Origin: Myxocyprinus asiaticus
Taxonomy: Eukaryota; Chordata; Actinopteri; Cypriniformes; Catostomidae
Length of the DNA: 64,000 nt
Direction: 5' to 3'
Assembly (NCBI RefSeq): GCF_019703515.2
Contig: NC_059358.1
Coordinates: 45,394,594 to 45,458,593 of the forward strand
Shown piece by piece: positions 47,362 through 57,894 of the stretch. The position numbers and the translations under genes are program-made. The notes below the pieces were generated by a model, which saw only the letters and a list, made by a program, of their open reading frames with translations, was not told the origin of the DNA and ran no database searches. Within the stretch, counting starts at the first letter, position 1, and every line of letters begins with the position of its first letter.

Positions 47362-47582
47362 GGACTAAGGGTATGCAGACTTTTGAACAGGGGTCATTTC
47401 ATTTTTTTCTTTGTTGCCATGTTTTGTTTTATGATTGTGCCATTCTGTTATAACCTACAGTTGAATATGAATCCCATAAGAAATAAAAGAAATGTGTTTT
47501 GCCTGCTCACTCATGTTTTCTTTAAAAATGGTACATATATTACCAATTCTCCAAGGGTATGCAAACTTTTGAGCACAACTGT

Positions 47583-47735
47583 ATATGTATGTATATATAT
47601 ATTCATATATGTGTATATGTGTGTATATATGTATATGTATATGTATGTGTGTATGTGTATGTGTGTATATGTATGTGTGTATGTGTATGTGTGTATATGT
47701 ATGTATGTATGTATATATATATTGTCTATTGTGTA
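47583..47735. repeat. (TATG)n/(TGTA)n compound microsatellite
   Basis: Alternating TATG, TGTG and TATA units that continue the run left of the Tc1 at 45540-45572, which shows the insertion site. Frames through it on both strands are artefacts. Confidence 0.9.
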
Positions 47736-47958
47736 TTCTATATATACTTTTTTTTTTCAATATTTATCTATTGTTTATTCAATTTAAATTATTTTATAAA
47801 AGTCTTGATGCTGTTTTTGTATTGTTGTGTAATGGAAGCTCCTGTCACCAAAACAAATTCCTTGTATGTGTAAGCATACTTGGCAATAAAGCTCATTCTG
47901 ATTCATTCTGATACATTCTGATTCTGATTCTGAAAATAGTATTATATCTGTATTTCAG

Positions 47959-48348
47959 TCAGGTCAATTCTCTGAGGTCATCAGACAACATTCGGCACTT
48001 CAACTCTGCCTCGACACTTTTAATATTCCCTTCCAGTTCCACGAGTTCTTGTGCTTTGAATTTTTTGGTGAAATCGGCATACTGTATAATCCAGCCCCTA
48101 AGAACTGCCTTAAGTGCCTCCCAAGCTACGCCCACAGAGGATACTGAGGACCAGCTGGTCTCCATATAGACATTGATTTCAGCCTTTAACATTTGTTGGA
48201 ATTCAGGATTTTGCAAGAGGGATACATTAAAGTACCAACTACATGATTTCCTTTTCTTCATAAGTGGCAACACCTCTAAACACACCAGGGCATGATCTGA
48301 GACTAAAATGTTTCCAGTTGAGCAATCAACGTCAGATGAAACGAGGGA

Positions 48349-48415
<67 letters not shown>

Positions 48416-49010
48416 CTATTCTAGAGTAAATCTTATTTACTGATGAAAAAAATTTATAGTCCCTCCCAAATGGGTTCAAAAGTCTCCAAATATCAGTAAG
48501 ACCAAGATTTTTACACATCCTGTGATGCGTCAATGTTGCTCTAGGGTGCTTGCACACTTTTGCTTCACTATGATCAAGGACTGAGTCCATCAAAAGATTA
48601 AAGTATCCTCCAAATATTATATCATGAAAGGCTTGCAACATCCCTTCAAATCTATAAATAAGCCCTGATCATCAGCGTTAGGTGCATAAATATTAGCAAA
48701 AATAAGACTTTGTCCCTGAATTTGAGCTAAAACAATAATGACTCTTCCTAATTTATCTTTACTCTGTTTGAGACATTTGAATTGTAGATGTTTACTTATC
48801 AGTGAAATGGCTCCCCTGCTCTTACTTGAGCCAGCACTAAAGAAAACATGTCCACCCCATATCTTCCCAAATTTTGTAGCTTCCTGCAGGAAAAGATGCC
48901 TTTCTAGAAGAAACACTATATCATATTTCTTATGTTTAAGAAGAGAAATAACATTCCTTCTTTTTATGGGGTGCCCCAACACATTCACATTTCACTCATA
49001 TTAACATTTG
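47959..49010 (-). pseudogene. L1-E ORF2 endonuclease part
   Basis: Reading down from about 48988: MNVLGHPIKRRNVISLLKHK, HVFFSAGSSKSRGAISLISK, IFANIYAPNADDQGLFIDL, then a frame change, IIFGGYFNLLMDSVLDHSEA (relatives have GGDFN, so the Asp is Tyr here) and DIWRLLNPFGRDYKFFSSVN. A long TA run (48353-48411) is inserted after YSRIDL. MCLEVLPLMKKRKSCSWYFN then follows and runs to the LINE insertion point. It lacks a needed catalytic residue and is out of frame. Confidence 0.85.
48353..48411. repeat. (TA)n microsatellite inside L1-E ORF2
   Basis: A nearly pure TA run at the codon position where L1-A carries a 22-base A run (21424-21445). The flanks (ATCTATTCTAGA on one side) are the same in both copies. 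Confidence 0.9.
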
Positions 49011-49199
49011 ACATTTTGACTTATAAGAAAAAATAGATTGTATGTCAAAGACAAGATTATAAATACCACATTCCAACATTAGTGCAACAATCAAACCCCA
49101 AACATCCCCTAGAACAAAAAAAAAACAAAAAAAAATCAAAAAAAAAAAAAAATCAAACTCAAACAGTACATGCACGCCTATGAGACAACCTTGCCGTCG

Positions 49200-49890
49200 G
49201 ATTGCTCAAGTCCGGTGTTTCTATACACATTTTGTGAGACAGAACTACACAGCAAAAGATAATCTATAAAACAAACTCCAGCCAATAGGCAGAATAAACA
49301 CAAAGAGCATGTAGCTTCATCCATAAAACTGTCCTAAAGGTGTGTTATTCTACAAAATAAACTGCAGCAGCTAGGTGGAACCAGCACAAAAAAACACGCA
49401 GATTCTTCAAACTGTCAAACGAATGTTCAGTGAGCCGGTCCACTTGGCTGCAACATGAGTACAAGCAAATAACTTACTCACTCCAATGACTTTGCAAGAA
49501 ATACTCCACAAAATAAACTCCACCCGATAGGCAGCACCAGCACAAAAAAAACAAAAAAAAAAACATGCAGGTTCCTCAAACTGTCAAGCGGATGTTCAGT
49601 GAGCCGGTCCACTCGGCTGCAACATGAGTGCAAGCAAATGACTTACTCACTCCAATGACTTTGCCAGAAATGCTCCACAAAATAAACTCCAGCTGAAAGG
49701 CGGAATAAGCACAAAGAGCGTGTAGATTCATCCCCAAAACCGTCCTGAAGGTGTGTTGCTCTACAAATTAAACTCCAGCTGCTAGGTGGATCCAGCACAA
49801 ATAGAGCGCGCAGAATCTTCAAACAGTCAAGCGAATGTTCATTGAGCTGATTCAATCGGCTGCAACGTGAGTACAACAAGATGACTTACT
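49200..49890 (-). repeat. L1-E inter-ORF spacer with tandem repeats
   Basis: Three imperfect copies of a unit with AAATAAACTCCA, CAGCACAAA, TTCAAACTGTCAA, GTTCAGTGAGCCGGTCCACT and CTTACTCACTCCAATGACTT are arranged head to tail (about 49370, 49510, 49760). The last edge is shared with the ORF1 3' end. Similar units occur in L1-A. Confidence 0.65.
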
Positions 49891-50513
49891 CACTCCATTG
49901 ACTTTATCAAGGACATCGCTTGCTGTGGGCATTTGAATGTTTTACGGCCATCCTTAGCATCTATTCTCAATTTGGCTGGGATTATCAGTGCAAAAGCGAC
50001 CTTCCATTGATGTAAAAGTTTCTTGCATTCTTTGAATCGATCACGTTTCTCTCTTATCGAGTTCGCAAAGTCTGGGAACAAGAAAATGCTGTGGTTCTTC
50101 CAAGAAAGCCTTCCTTTACTCCTCGCCTCACGTAACACAAGATCTTTATCGGATGATCTCAGAAATTTGGCCAGAATTGATCGGGACCTGTCTCACTCAG
50201 TGGATCGCTGAGTAACCCTGTAAGCTCGCTTGATTTCCAGCTTATGGCCTGCTATGTCAAGCAGACTCTGAAAGAGCCCATCCGGGAATTCCACCATATA
50301 CTGACCCTCCACTCCCTCCGGGACTCCCATGATATGGACGTTATATTGCTGGCTACGGTTTTCCATGTCCTCCAACTTCTCCCAGACATGCTCCAAATCC
50401 ACATTGGTCGCTAGCAGATTAGCAGATAATTCCCTCTCCGATGACTCCAGATAATCGATCCATTTCTCAACATACCCCACTCTTGTGAACACATCTGTAA
50501 ATTTCGTCTCCAT
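49890..50513 (-). pseudogene. L1-E ORF1
   Basis: The start METKFTDVFTRVGYVEKWID at 50513, a coiled-coil-like N-terminus (LESSERELSANLLATNVDLE), then the RRM-like start (MENRSQQYNVHIMGVPEGVE) and LDIAGHKLEIKRAYRVTQRS ending in a stop near 50195. A second frame gives the C-terminal domain (LREARSKGRLSWKNHSIFLF, FKECKKLLHQWKVAFALIIP, GRKTFKCPQQAMSLIKSME) to 49890. One frame break separates them. This copy has the ATG that L1-A lost. Confidence 0.85.
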
Positions 50514-51288
50514 GGCAGTAATCGATCAACATATCACAGCAAGATCCTCCAAATCAGCAGCGACCTTCGCCAGCATTGCCGACATGTTCAACATTTCTCA
50601 ACGCATTTCCCGCATATTTCCAACCAAATCGACTCCCAGGCCCGCGGCCCACTCAGGGGTGTCAGGTTGAGCACATAAGTGTCTTTTAATGTCTCCAGAG
50701 CCTGAGGATTTTGAATTCTCAGACATATTGTCCTCCTAGAACAGTTATGGAACAGAGTGTATCAAATCTCACTGGTTTATGTCATAAAAGGTGTTAAAAC
50801 TAGCAAAGTGCGCAGAGCTTGCCGTTCACATGTCCGATCCTTACATGATCCTCGCATTGCATCAAGTGACGCCCCCGTCTTGGCTGATTTCTTTTGATTT
50901 TCCCATGATGTCAAGCAAAGAGGGACTGAGTTTGATGGTAGACCTTAAAATACATACAAAATACCTCCAATTCAGTACACCTCCTATCATAAGCTAATTG
51001 TCTAATTGTCTAAAGGCTTGACATCATTTTCTGGAATTTTCCAAGCTGCTTAAAGGTACAGTTAACTTGGTGTATGTAAACTTCTGACCCACTGGAATTG
51101 TAATATAGTCAATTAAAAGTGAAACATTCTGTCTGTAAACATATGTTGGAAAAATGACTAGTGTCATGCACAAAGTAGATGTCCTAAACGACTTGCCAAA
51201 ACTATAGTTTGCTAATATTAAAACTGTCGAGTGGTTAAAAAAGTTTTAATGACTTCAACCTAAGTGTATGTAAATTTCTGACTTCAAC

Positions 51289-51290
<2 letters not shown>

Positions 51291-51325
<35 letters not shown>

Positions 51326-52149
51326 GGAGGGGGGCTGGGTGCCTCTGATTTCTAAACCTATCTGCATTATAGACAGCTTCTTGGACATTCACACCAAGGT
51401 TAAAATTTCCATTGCTAATATGAACTTTGCATAAGTGCTTATAATGGTAGCATCCCGTCTGCCTCGTTATTGTTTTTCCAATGAAATAAAGCAAAGCCCA
51501 GAAAATTCCTTAGCAAATATAAACTGCTTAAGTACTTATATGGCTGTTTTCTCTCCCCCATATGGCAGCCAATGGCACAAAGCCCAGAGAAAATACAAAG
51601 CAGTTCCACTAAGCCAGTCTCCATCCACAGACAAAAGACAAAGCTCTTCACAGGAGTAAAGTCCCTTTAAACAGTTCAGATCTCCTAAATGTGACAGTGT
51701 TTGACAATGCTTTGATTCTCATTTCTGGCGGAGCATCTCACACGACAGAGCTGATGTAAACCAGAATGATGAACTGTGACATATACTGAGCTCGTTTCTC
51801 TTTATTTGTTGTTGTTTAACTACGAAACATTTTTAGGGCTCTTCATAATCATACTTGAAGTGATAATGATTGAACAGATGAAATGCCGGTTTAATGAATT
51901 ATGGCGTTGACTTTAAAATCAGACACTGACTGTAGTGCATAACTTCAGATAAACACTGATAAATGTTTGTGTGTGTGTGTGTGTGTGGAGGCGGGGGGTT
52001 CAGTGTAAATGTTTTTTATTATCTAACATTTACAGAGGGATAAAAATTTATCTTACATTAGACTGACTGATCTAAACCATTTTATTCACTCTTTTTCAGC
52101 AGATAAGAACAAGTCACAGTGTCTCGCACCCACTGAGAAATTTGGTGGG
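51291..52149. other. Intergenic DNA with microsatellites
   Basis: TA run at 51291-51325, TG run at 51968-51987 and a G run at 52146-52164. 51330-51960 is non-repetitive and unassigned; frames there have no known content. Confidence 0.4.
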
Positions 52150-52937
52150 GGGGGGGGGGGGGGGTGCTGCTTCAGCAAGGCTGGAATCGGGCAGATTCGT
52201 CTTTGTGAAGGATGCATGAATCAAGCCACGTACAAGGTTATCCTGAAAGAAAACTTGCTTCCTTCTGCTCTGACAATGTTCCCCAACTCTGAGGATTGTT
52301 TTTTTCCAGGACAATGCTCCATGCCACACAGCCAGGTCAATCAAGGTGTGGATGGAGGACCTGGAAAAGGTCCTCCAGATCAAGATCAAGATCAAGACCC
52401 TGTTATGGCCAGCCCAATCTCCAGACCTGAACCCCATTGAAAACCTCTGGAATGTGATCAAGAGAAAGATGGATGGCCACAAGTCATTAAACAAAGCCAA
52501 GCTGCTTGAATTTTTGTGCCAGGAGTGGCATAAAATCACCCAATAGCAATGTAAAAGACTGGTAGAGAGCATGCCAATGACGCATGAAAGCTGTGATTGG
52601 AAATCAGGGTTATTCCACCAAATATTTATTTCTGAACTCTTCCTAATTTAAAACATTAGCATTGTGTTGTTTAAAAATTAATATGAACTTGTTTTCTTTG
52701 CATTATTCAAGGTCTGAAAACACTGCATCTTTTTTTGTTATTTTGACCAGTTGTCATTTTCTGCAAATAAATGTCCAAAATCATAATATTTTTATTTGGA
52801 ATTTGGAAGAAATGTTGTCAGTACTTCATAGAATAATTTTTTTTTTTTTTTTTTCATTTTACTCAAACACATACCTATAAATAGTAAATCCAGAGAAACT
52901 GATAATTTTGCAGTGGTCTCTTATTTTTTTCCAGAGC
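52150..52937 (+). mobile_element. Tc1/mariner 3' half
   Basis: Begins abruptly after the G run inside the transposase gene and ends GTCTCTTATTTTTTTCCAGA GC, the right terminus of a Tc1 family recalled from memory (ends GCTCTGGAAAAAATTAAGAG), followed by AGTATA. The 5' half and left terminus are absent. Confidence 0.8.
52165..52546 (+). pseudogene. Tc1 transposase, C-terminal half
   Basis: With frame changes it reads the second catalytic block (FQDNAPCHTARSIKVWMEDL), then a tandem triplication of ATCAAG codons (IKIKIK) and [20 protein letters not shown] with the catalytic Glu, ending EFLCQEWHKITQ at a stop (52544-52546). Relatives continue in this frame, so the stop is probably premature. The first catalytic Asp region is missing. 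Confidence 0.8.
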
Positions 52938-52951
52938 AGTATATATGTATA

Positions 52952-53465
52952 CACTACCGGTCAAAAGTTTTGAAACACTTGACTGAAATGTTTCTCACGG
53001 TCTTAAAAATCTTTTGACCTGAAGACGTATGCTTAAATGTTTGAAATTAGTTTTGCAGACAAAAATATAATTGTGCCACCATATTAATTTATTTCATTAT
53101 AAAACTAAAATGTAATAATAAAAATAAATAAATAAATAAATATTTTTTTTTTTTTTTTTTTTTTGTGAAATTGATGACTTGGACCAAATAATAAAGAAAA
53201 GCAGCCAATAAGTGCCCAACATAGATGGGAACTCCTTCAATACCGTTTAAAAAGCATCCCAGGGTGATACCACAAGAAGTTGTTTGAGAAAATGTCAAGA
53301 GTACATGTCTGCAAATTCTAGGCAAAGGGTGACTACTTTGAAGATAAAAATATAACACAGTTTTGATTTATTTTGGATTTAGTTCACAACATAATTCCCA
53401 TAGTTCCATTTATGTTATTCCATAGTTTTGATGACTTTACTATTATTCTAAAATGTGAAAAAAAT

Positions 53466-53533
<68 letters not shown>

Positions 53534-53572
53534 AAGAATGAGTAAGTGTTTCAAAACTTTTGACCGGTAATA
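52952..53572 (+). mobile_element. Tc1/mariner element, internally deleted, both ends present
   Basis: The left end CACTACCGGTCAAAAGTTTT and right end AAAACTTTTGACCGGTAATA are inverted repeats; the right arm matches 17110-17280. Between them only a decayed transposase C-terminus remains (near 53185, TTGGACCAAATAATAAAGAA then AGCAGCCAATAAGTGCCC) plus a T run (53143-53164) and a TA run (53471-53530). At about 620 bp it is a deletion derivative. Confidence 0.8.
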
Positions 53573-54088
53573 CACACACACACACACTAGGCATTTTCAG
53601 GGTACATCCTTTTGTTGGTTTGTGGTAAATTGTAATGAATTAATACACTTTTAAAAATGCTTAATGGTATTTTATGCAGTATTTTGAACATTTTCTGTAT
53701 TTTGGTGCTAGAGCAGTCAAAAAAAATTAAAACATAAAAAACATTATATGATATGAATATATTTAAATATTTTTTTGGTTGTAAAACAGCGGTCTGTGTA
53801 CCTTCGGATAATTCATTTTCTCGTTTTTGTCTTCAAAACTAAATAATCAACAAACCGCTCATTTATCACATTTCCCGTTATCTCTCTTTATCACATCACA
53901 ACAATTTACGTAGTATCCTCTTATTTTTCTAATTTAAAAGAAATAGCCAAAAACAAGAATTTTTTTTTTTCATTCATGCATATAAACCAAGTTTATAACT
54001 TGAATAGTTGTTTTGAACATGTGCCTGACACTCCTGTTTTCATTGATTAGTAAACACGCACCGTCATGGGTTCTTCCTTAACCCCGTC
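53573..54088. other. Intergenic DNA
   Basis: AT-rich, with a short CA run at 53573-53586. Nothing recognised. Confidence 0.4.
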
Positions 54089-54384
54089 TGTAACGAATGG
54101 TTGCTGAGATGAGACAGAAGACGTAGGATCAATGTGCAGGCTTTAATAAAAATGACAGTCAAACAACCAACCGGTACTCAAAACAACAACAAACAAGAAC
54201 TGACAAAGGTGGAAGTAAATTAGAGGGTATTTATACATACATAAGCTAATGAGGGAATGAAAAACAGGTGAGAACAATCAGGAACAGATGGCAGTGATGA
54301 GGGCAGTGCATACTGGGAAATGTAGTCCGGGAAAACACTTCAAAATAAGAGTCCTAGGAAACATGAGGGAGACAGACTGTGACA
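54089..54384 (-). repeat. 3' LTR of LTR element 2
   Basis: 296 bp. The minus strand has TATAAATA (54229-54236) as TATA box and ATTAAA (54142-54147) as poly-A signal, in the right order for an LTR. Its partner at 57616-57894 differs by small deletions, and its TATA reads TACAAATA. Confidence 0.8.
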
Positions 54385-54387
54385 TAA

Positions 54388-54419
54388 CCCCCCCCCTTTA
54401 ATGGGCAACTCCTGATGCC
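54388..54419 (-). promoter_or_regulatory. Polypurine tract and conserved block, LTR element 2
   Basis: On the minus strand GGCATCAGGAGTTGCCCATT leads to AAAGGGGGGGGG just before the 3' LTR. The 17-base block is shared with element 1 (32234-32250) with three changes. Confidence 0.65.
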
Positions 54420-54529
54420 CCAAATATGGCTAAGAAGGGCAGGAAGATACTGGTGAAGAGGGGGACCCAGAAGATGACCAGGTGGCCAGGGAGGAGATCC
54501 CAGGGTAAGGATTGAGTCCAGAGATCTGG

Positions 54530-54950
54530 TGGGGTCTGGGAGGCCTCAGGGCTGGGACTGTGTCGGGAGGCCTGGGAGGTGGCCACAGGGTGGGAACTGT
54601 ATCAGGAGGCCTGGAAGGAAGCCACAGAGCTGGGACTGGATCAGGAGGCCTGGGAGGCGGCCACAGAGTGGGAACAGGGTCAGGAGGCCTGGGAGGCGGC
54701 CACAGGGCCGGGACTGGGTCAGGAGGCCCGGGAGGCGGCCACAGGGTGGGGACTGGGTCAGGAGGCCCGGGAGGCAGCCACAGGGCGGGGACTGGGTCAG
54801 GAGGCCCGGGAGGCGGCCACAGGGTGGGGACTGGGTCAGGAGGCCCGGGAGGCAGCCACAGGGCGGGGACTGGGTCAGGAGGCCCAGGAGGCGGCCACAG
54901 AGCGGGGACAGGAGGCCTGGGAGACGACCACAGAGCGGGGACTGGGTCAG
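54530..54950. repeat. 39-bp minisatellite, about 11 copies
   Basis: The unit (+ strand) is GGCCACAGGGTGGGGACTGG followed by GTCAGGAGGCCCGGGAGGC, alternating GGCC and AGCC variants, with one copy near 54910 shortened. The period is a multiple of three, so the minus-strand frame stays open. Confidence 0.9.
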
Positions 54951-55645
54951 GCGGCGGAGCCGCTGGAGGAGGTGAGGGCAGAGCCGCTGTAAGAAGAGTC
55001 ACTGGGAGGGTGGCCGAAACTGCTGGAGGAGAAGTCTCTGAAGGAGTGGGCGGAAGGCTCGACGAAGGCAGGCAGAGCCAGGAGAGGCTCGACGAAGGCA
55101 GGCAGAGCCAGGAGAGGCTCGAGTGCCGGAGCCGTGGAAGGCTCTAAAGGGCGGAGACATGGAAGGCAGAGCCGTGGGAGGCTCGACGAGAGCTGGTAGC
55201 GACTGGGGAACTACCTCTGTGGCTGTAAGCACAGGCAGTGACTGGGGAGAAGGTGTCCTTTTCCTTCTCCTTTTCTGGACAGCTGGGAGCGTAGTTACGG
55301 GAGAGGGCGAGGCCACAGGCATTGGCTCTGGGACGGTTGAGGCTACAGGCATGAGTGCTGGCTCGCTGGCCATGGTAGGCGTGGGCACTGGCTCGCTGGC
55401 CGTGGCAGGTGTGGGCGAAGGACCGTGGAAGGCTTGGAGCAAGGAGCCGTGGAAGGCTTGGAGCAAGGAGCTGTGGATGCAGGTTTTGGCCCAGGGTTCC
55501 CGCCATAATCCACTGTGAAAGGGGAACCTCAAAGTTCTCAACATATTCACAGAGCGTCCAGTGAGGATCAGCCGGAGGCATCAGTTCCTTCAGTGCACTA
55601 TTCAGACCAGTCCGGAAGAAAACCACCAGAGAGCGGTCTGGATAG

Positions 55646-57506
55646 TGTAGGGCTTTACTGGTTGTTTAGATCAGTGTTACTATCAGAAATAATTAATAAT
55701 TATTTCTGTAGTTAGTAATCAATATTTAAATTAATTAATTGGATCTAACTCATTAAAACCTCATATGGGGCTCCAGTAAATGTAGTGTGCTACGTTTAGG
55801 AGCAAGTTTGGTTATTAGCAATAATTAATAATTATCAAAGATAATTATTAATTATTAAAATCAATAGAACATTGATGAGAATCAATGTTAGCTTTTCTTA
55901 ATCCTTTAAAAAAACAATTATGAAAGATAATCGTTAATTGTTAACATCGATGAAACATTATTTAAAATTAACACTAGCTTATTGATCATTCAAATTCAAC
56001 AACCATCAAAGATAATTATCAATTATCAAAAATCAATAGAATATTAATAAGGATTAACATTGACGGGGCACCACCCTGAAATCAGGGACTAATAACCGAA
56101 TTTTAAAACAGTCTCAATATTAGATTGTTTTCTTAGGAAAATTGGCATCCGAAGAATATCGATTTTCGGGAAAAAAAACAATGAATGAAGGTTTGAATCC
56201 GAGCACTGACATCCCGTCAGCATGACACCGGTGTATGCAAAACAAACCAAAACACTTCTCTTTGTAATATAAACAAATGTTTATTTATGCAGTAATATCA
56301 ATTAATAATTAATACAATGCAGTCAATAAACTTCCGACTTACAACTACAAACTAAACAGTGATATGATTAGATATGGAAATCAAAATAATCCTATAACAC
56401 ATAAGGTGTGTGTGTGACAGTGTGTGTGTGTGTGTCAGTGTGGTTAGTGAGAGAGAGAGATTATTAAGTGACAGCCCGAAAGCTGATTTTGCAATAGCTG
56501 GAGAGAAAGCAGCTGTGCTCATCACTCAGAGACGCGGTTTTACGAGCGGGGCTCGTAAAAGTCTTGCGTTATTTGACTCTTTAATGGATTAACTCAGTTT
56601 CTGTCTCACCCGCGATGGCGAAAATGCACAACAATCCAATTTGGTTGGACCACAATACAGCAAAACAAATTTGTGATAATTAATACCCTGAGTATTAATA
56701 ATTAGCGGACATGGCGGTCCGTAAACTGTACAAAAAAAACCTTGAAACACAAGAATAACACGCTATAATATTCTATCTCTGCCCAGACGTAACCTCTTAC
56801 TTGAATCGCATGAGGACACAGGTAGAATGTGTTTTCCTCTGTCCTTTAACTTTGACCCGGTTCCTTGAGGCCCGTGTGATGACGGGAGGCCATTTCCTTG
56901 CTCTGCCGGTGGGTGGTACGGCTGTTGATTGTCGGTGGGCGGTACGGCTGTTGATTCTCGGCAGGCTGGCGGAGAACTCAGAAATGTCGACTTCATTGAA
57001 GATGGAAGAGAAATCTTTAATCTCTTCACTTCTGTAGGCAAACGGATGAAGATGCGAATTGCTCAGCGTTCTCCTTAGAGTGTTTGGTTGAACACAGAGT
57101 AATTTCAACTTATCCAGCGAGATGGAGATTGTATGGCTACAGTTTCAAGTCAGACATTACTTCCTTATGCCACGAGGTTGCACCGGAGAGCAGCAAAATG
57201 CTACGTCCGTATTCGATGAACTAAGATGCTGGAAATGAATTCTGGAAGCATTTCAGAATTATTTGAACTCCTGATGATGTCATGTTTGAGGGACGTTCTG
57301 TTGTGTGCCTCATCCAATAGGAGTTGAGAGATCGATCCTTTAGAGAGCAAGGCTTCATGGATTTGTAGTCTGTTTTGGACTCCCTTTGTGTGATTTTGGC
57401 ACGATTTTTATCAGGAAGATTTACGACTTGGTGTGGGGGCTTGAGTTATGTTTTTACAACTGTTAGGCCTGCCTTTGTCTTCTATCTGAATACATTAGGC
57501 CCAACA
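55646..57506 (-). mobile_element. TGT...ACA element copy 2, probable solo LTR (1861 bp)
   Basis: Starts TGTAGGGCTTTACTGG, ends TAGGCCCAACA, flanked by ATAG on both sides (55642-55645, 57507-57510). Co-linear with 23498-25335, including the AT-rich low-coordinate third, the GTGTG patch near 56410 and minus-strand AATAAA near 56290. A direct duplication (GGTACGGCTGTTGATT twice, 56917-56959) is present only here. It interrupts the Gag-like frame of LTR element 2. Class uncertain, as for copy 1. Confidence 0.7.
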
Positions 57507-57615
57507 ATAGTACACTAAATTCACTAGTTCTAAGAACTTAAGGGCGTGATCCTCAACTGGACGGTCCCCTTGCTTGAGAAGTAGGATACAGACAGCCGCT
57601 AGATCCATGTCCTTT

Positions 57616-57894
57616 TGTAATGAATGGTTGCTGAGATGAGACAGGAGATGTAGGATCTATGTGCAGGCTTTAATAAAAATGATGACAGTCAAACAACCAA
57701 CAGGAACTCAAAACAACAACAAACAAGAACTGACAAAGAAGGAACTAAACTAGAGGGTATTTGTACATACATAAGCTAATGAGGGAATGGAAAACAGGTG
57801 GCAGTGATGAGGTCAGTGCATACTGGGAAATGTAGTCCGGGAAAACGCTTCAAAATAAGAGTCCTAGGAAACATGAGGGAGACAGACTGAGACA
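57616..57894 (-). repeat. 5' LTR of LTR element 2
   Basis: 279 bp, matching 54089-54384 with a deletion near 57803 and point changes, among them loss of the TATAAATA word (TACAAATA). Confidence 0.8.

Larger units (their letters stand above)
45575..47581 (+). mobile_element. Tc1/mariner element with TA duplication, inside the LINE 3' UTR
   Basis: The ends CAGTTGTGCTCAAAAGTTTG and (right, as written) CAAACTTTTGAGCACAACTG are nearly perfect inverted repeats, with TA on both sides (45573-45574, 47582-47583). Inner copies of the motif lie at about 46149 (GATCAAAAGTTTACATACCC) and 47365 (AAGGGTATGCAGACTTTTGA), giving an IR/DR structure. The element is 2007 bp because 376 bp of L1 sequence (45658-46033) sits in its left arm. 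It landed in a TATG/TGTA microsatellite. Confidence 0.95.
42505..47938 (+). mobile_element. CR1/L2-like LINE inserted in L1-E
   Basis: The body 42511-47932 is flanked by AAAATA (42505-42510, 47933-47938), splitting an L1-E segment that is continuous in L1-A. It begins with a GC-rich leader (ATGGCGCCACGGATGGCC) and ends GGCAATAAAGCTCATTCTGA followed by ATTCTG repeats, the tandem 3' tail usual for CR1/L2-type LINEs rather than poly-A. Without the Tc1 at 45575-47581 it is about 3.4 kb, near full length. The clade assignment is from memory of fish elements with the same RT. Confidence 0.9.
39591..50894 (-). mobile_element. L1-E: full-length L1 with 18-bp target duplication
   Basis: GTCTTGGCTGATTTCTTT occurs at 39591-39608 and 50877-50894. 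The body 39609-50876 is a minus-strand L1 with its 3' end GAATCAATAAAAACTGTTAA next to the left duplication. Excluding the LINE inserted at 42511-47932 it is about 5.8 kb and includes 5' leader, ORF1, spacer with tandem repeats (about 49.2-49.9 kb), ORF2 and 3' end. It interrupts the Tc1 transposase. Confidence 0.95.
54430..57608 (-). pseudogene. LTR element 2: Gag-like ORF running into a Pro-rich repeat domain
   Basis: The ATG at 57608 starts MDLAAVCILLLKQGDRPVED, typical of fish Gypsy-like Gag. After 34 codons it is interrupted by the 1861-bp element, and resumes in the same frame (RSLVVFFRTGLNSALKELMP, PADPHWTLCEYVENFEVPLS). A TAG at 55144-55146 follows; the frame then continues into about 11 copies of a 13-residue unit (PPDPVPALWPPPG) ending near 54430. 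The Gag matrix/capsid-like part would assemble particles; the Pro-rich tail has no known role. Insert and TAG are the main lesions seen. Gly/Trp-rich frames on the + strand (54512-55147) are antisense. Confidence 0.7.
54089..57894 (-). mobile_element. Non-autonomous LTR retrotransposon 2 (Gypsy-like), with nested element
   Basis: 5' LTR 57616-57894 and 3' LTR 54089-54384 are near-identical direct repeats (minus orientation, TGTCACAG to TTACA in the 3' copy). The interior without the insert at 55646-57506 is about 1.4 kb: Gag-like ORF from 57608, Pro-rich minisatellite, conserved GGCATCAGGAGTTGCCC block, C9 (G9) purine tract next to the 3' LTR. No protease, RT, RNase H or integrase. It shares the pre-tract block and LTR words (CTTCAAAATAAGAGTC) with element 1, so the two families are related. 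No target duplication was recognised. Confidence 0.8.

Noticed and set aside
49300..49890. CRISPR-like array of repeats
   Set aside because: The repeats are few, long, imperfect and in the spacer of a eukaryotic L1. There are no short identical repeats with unique spacers.
54512..55147. 211-codon Gly/Arg-rich + strand frame
   Set aside because: Antisense of the 39-bp minisatellite of LTR element 2. Open only because the repeat period is a multiple of three.
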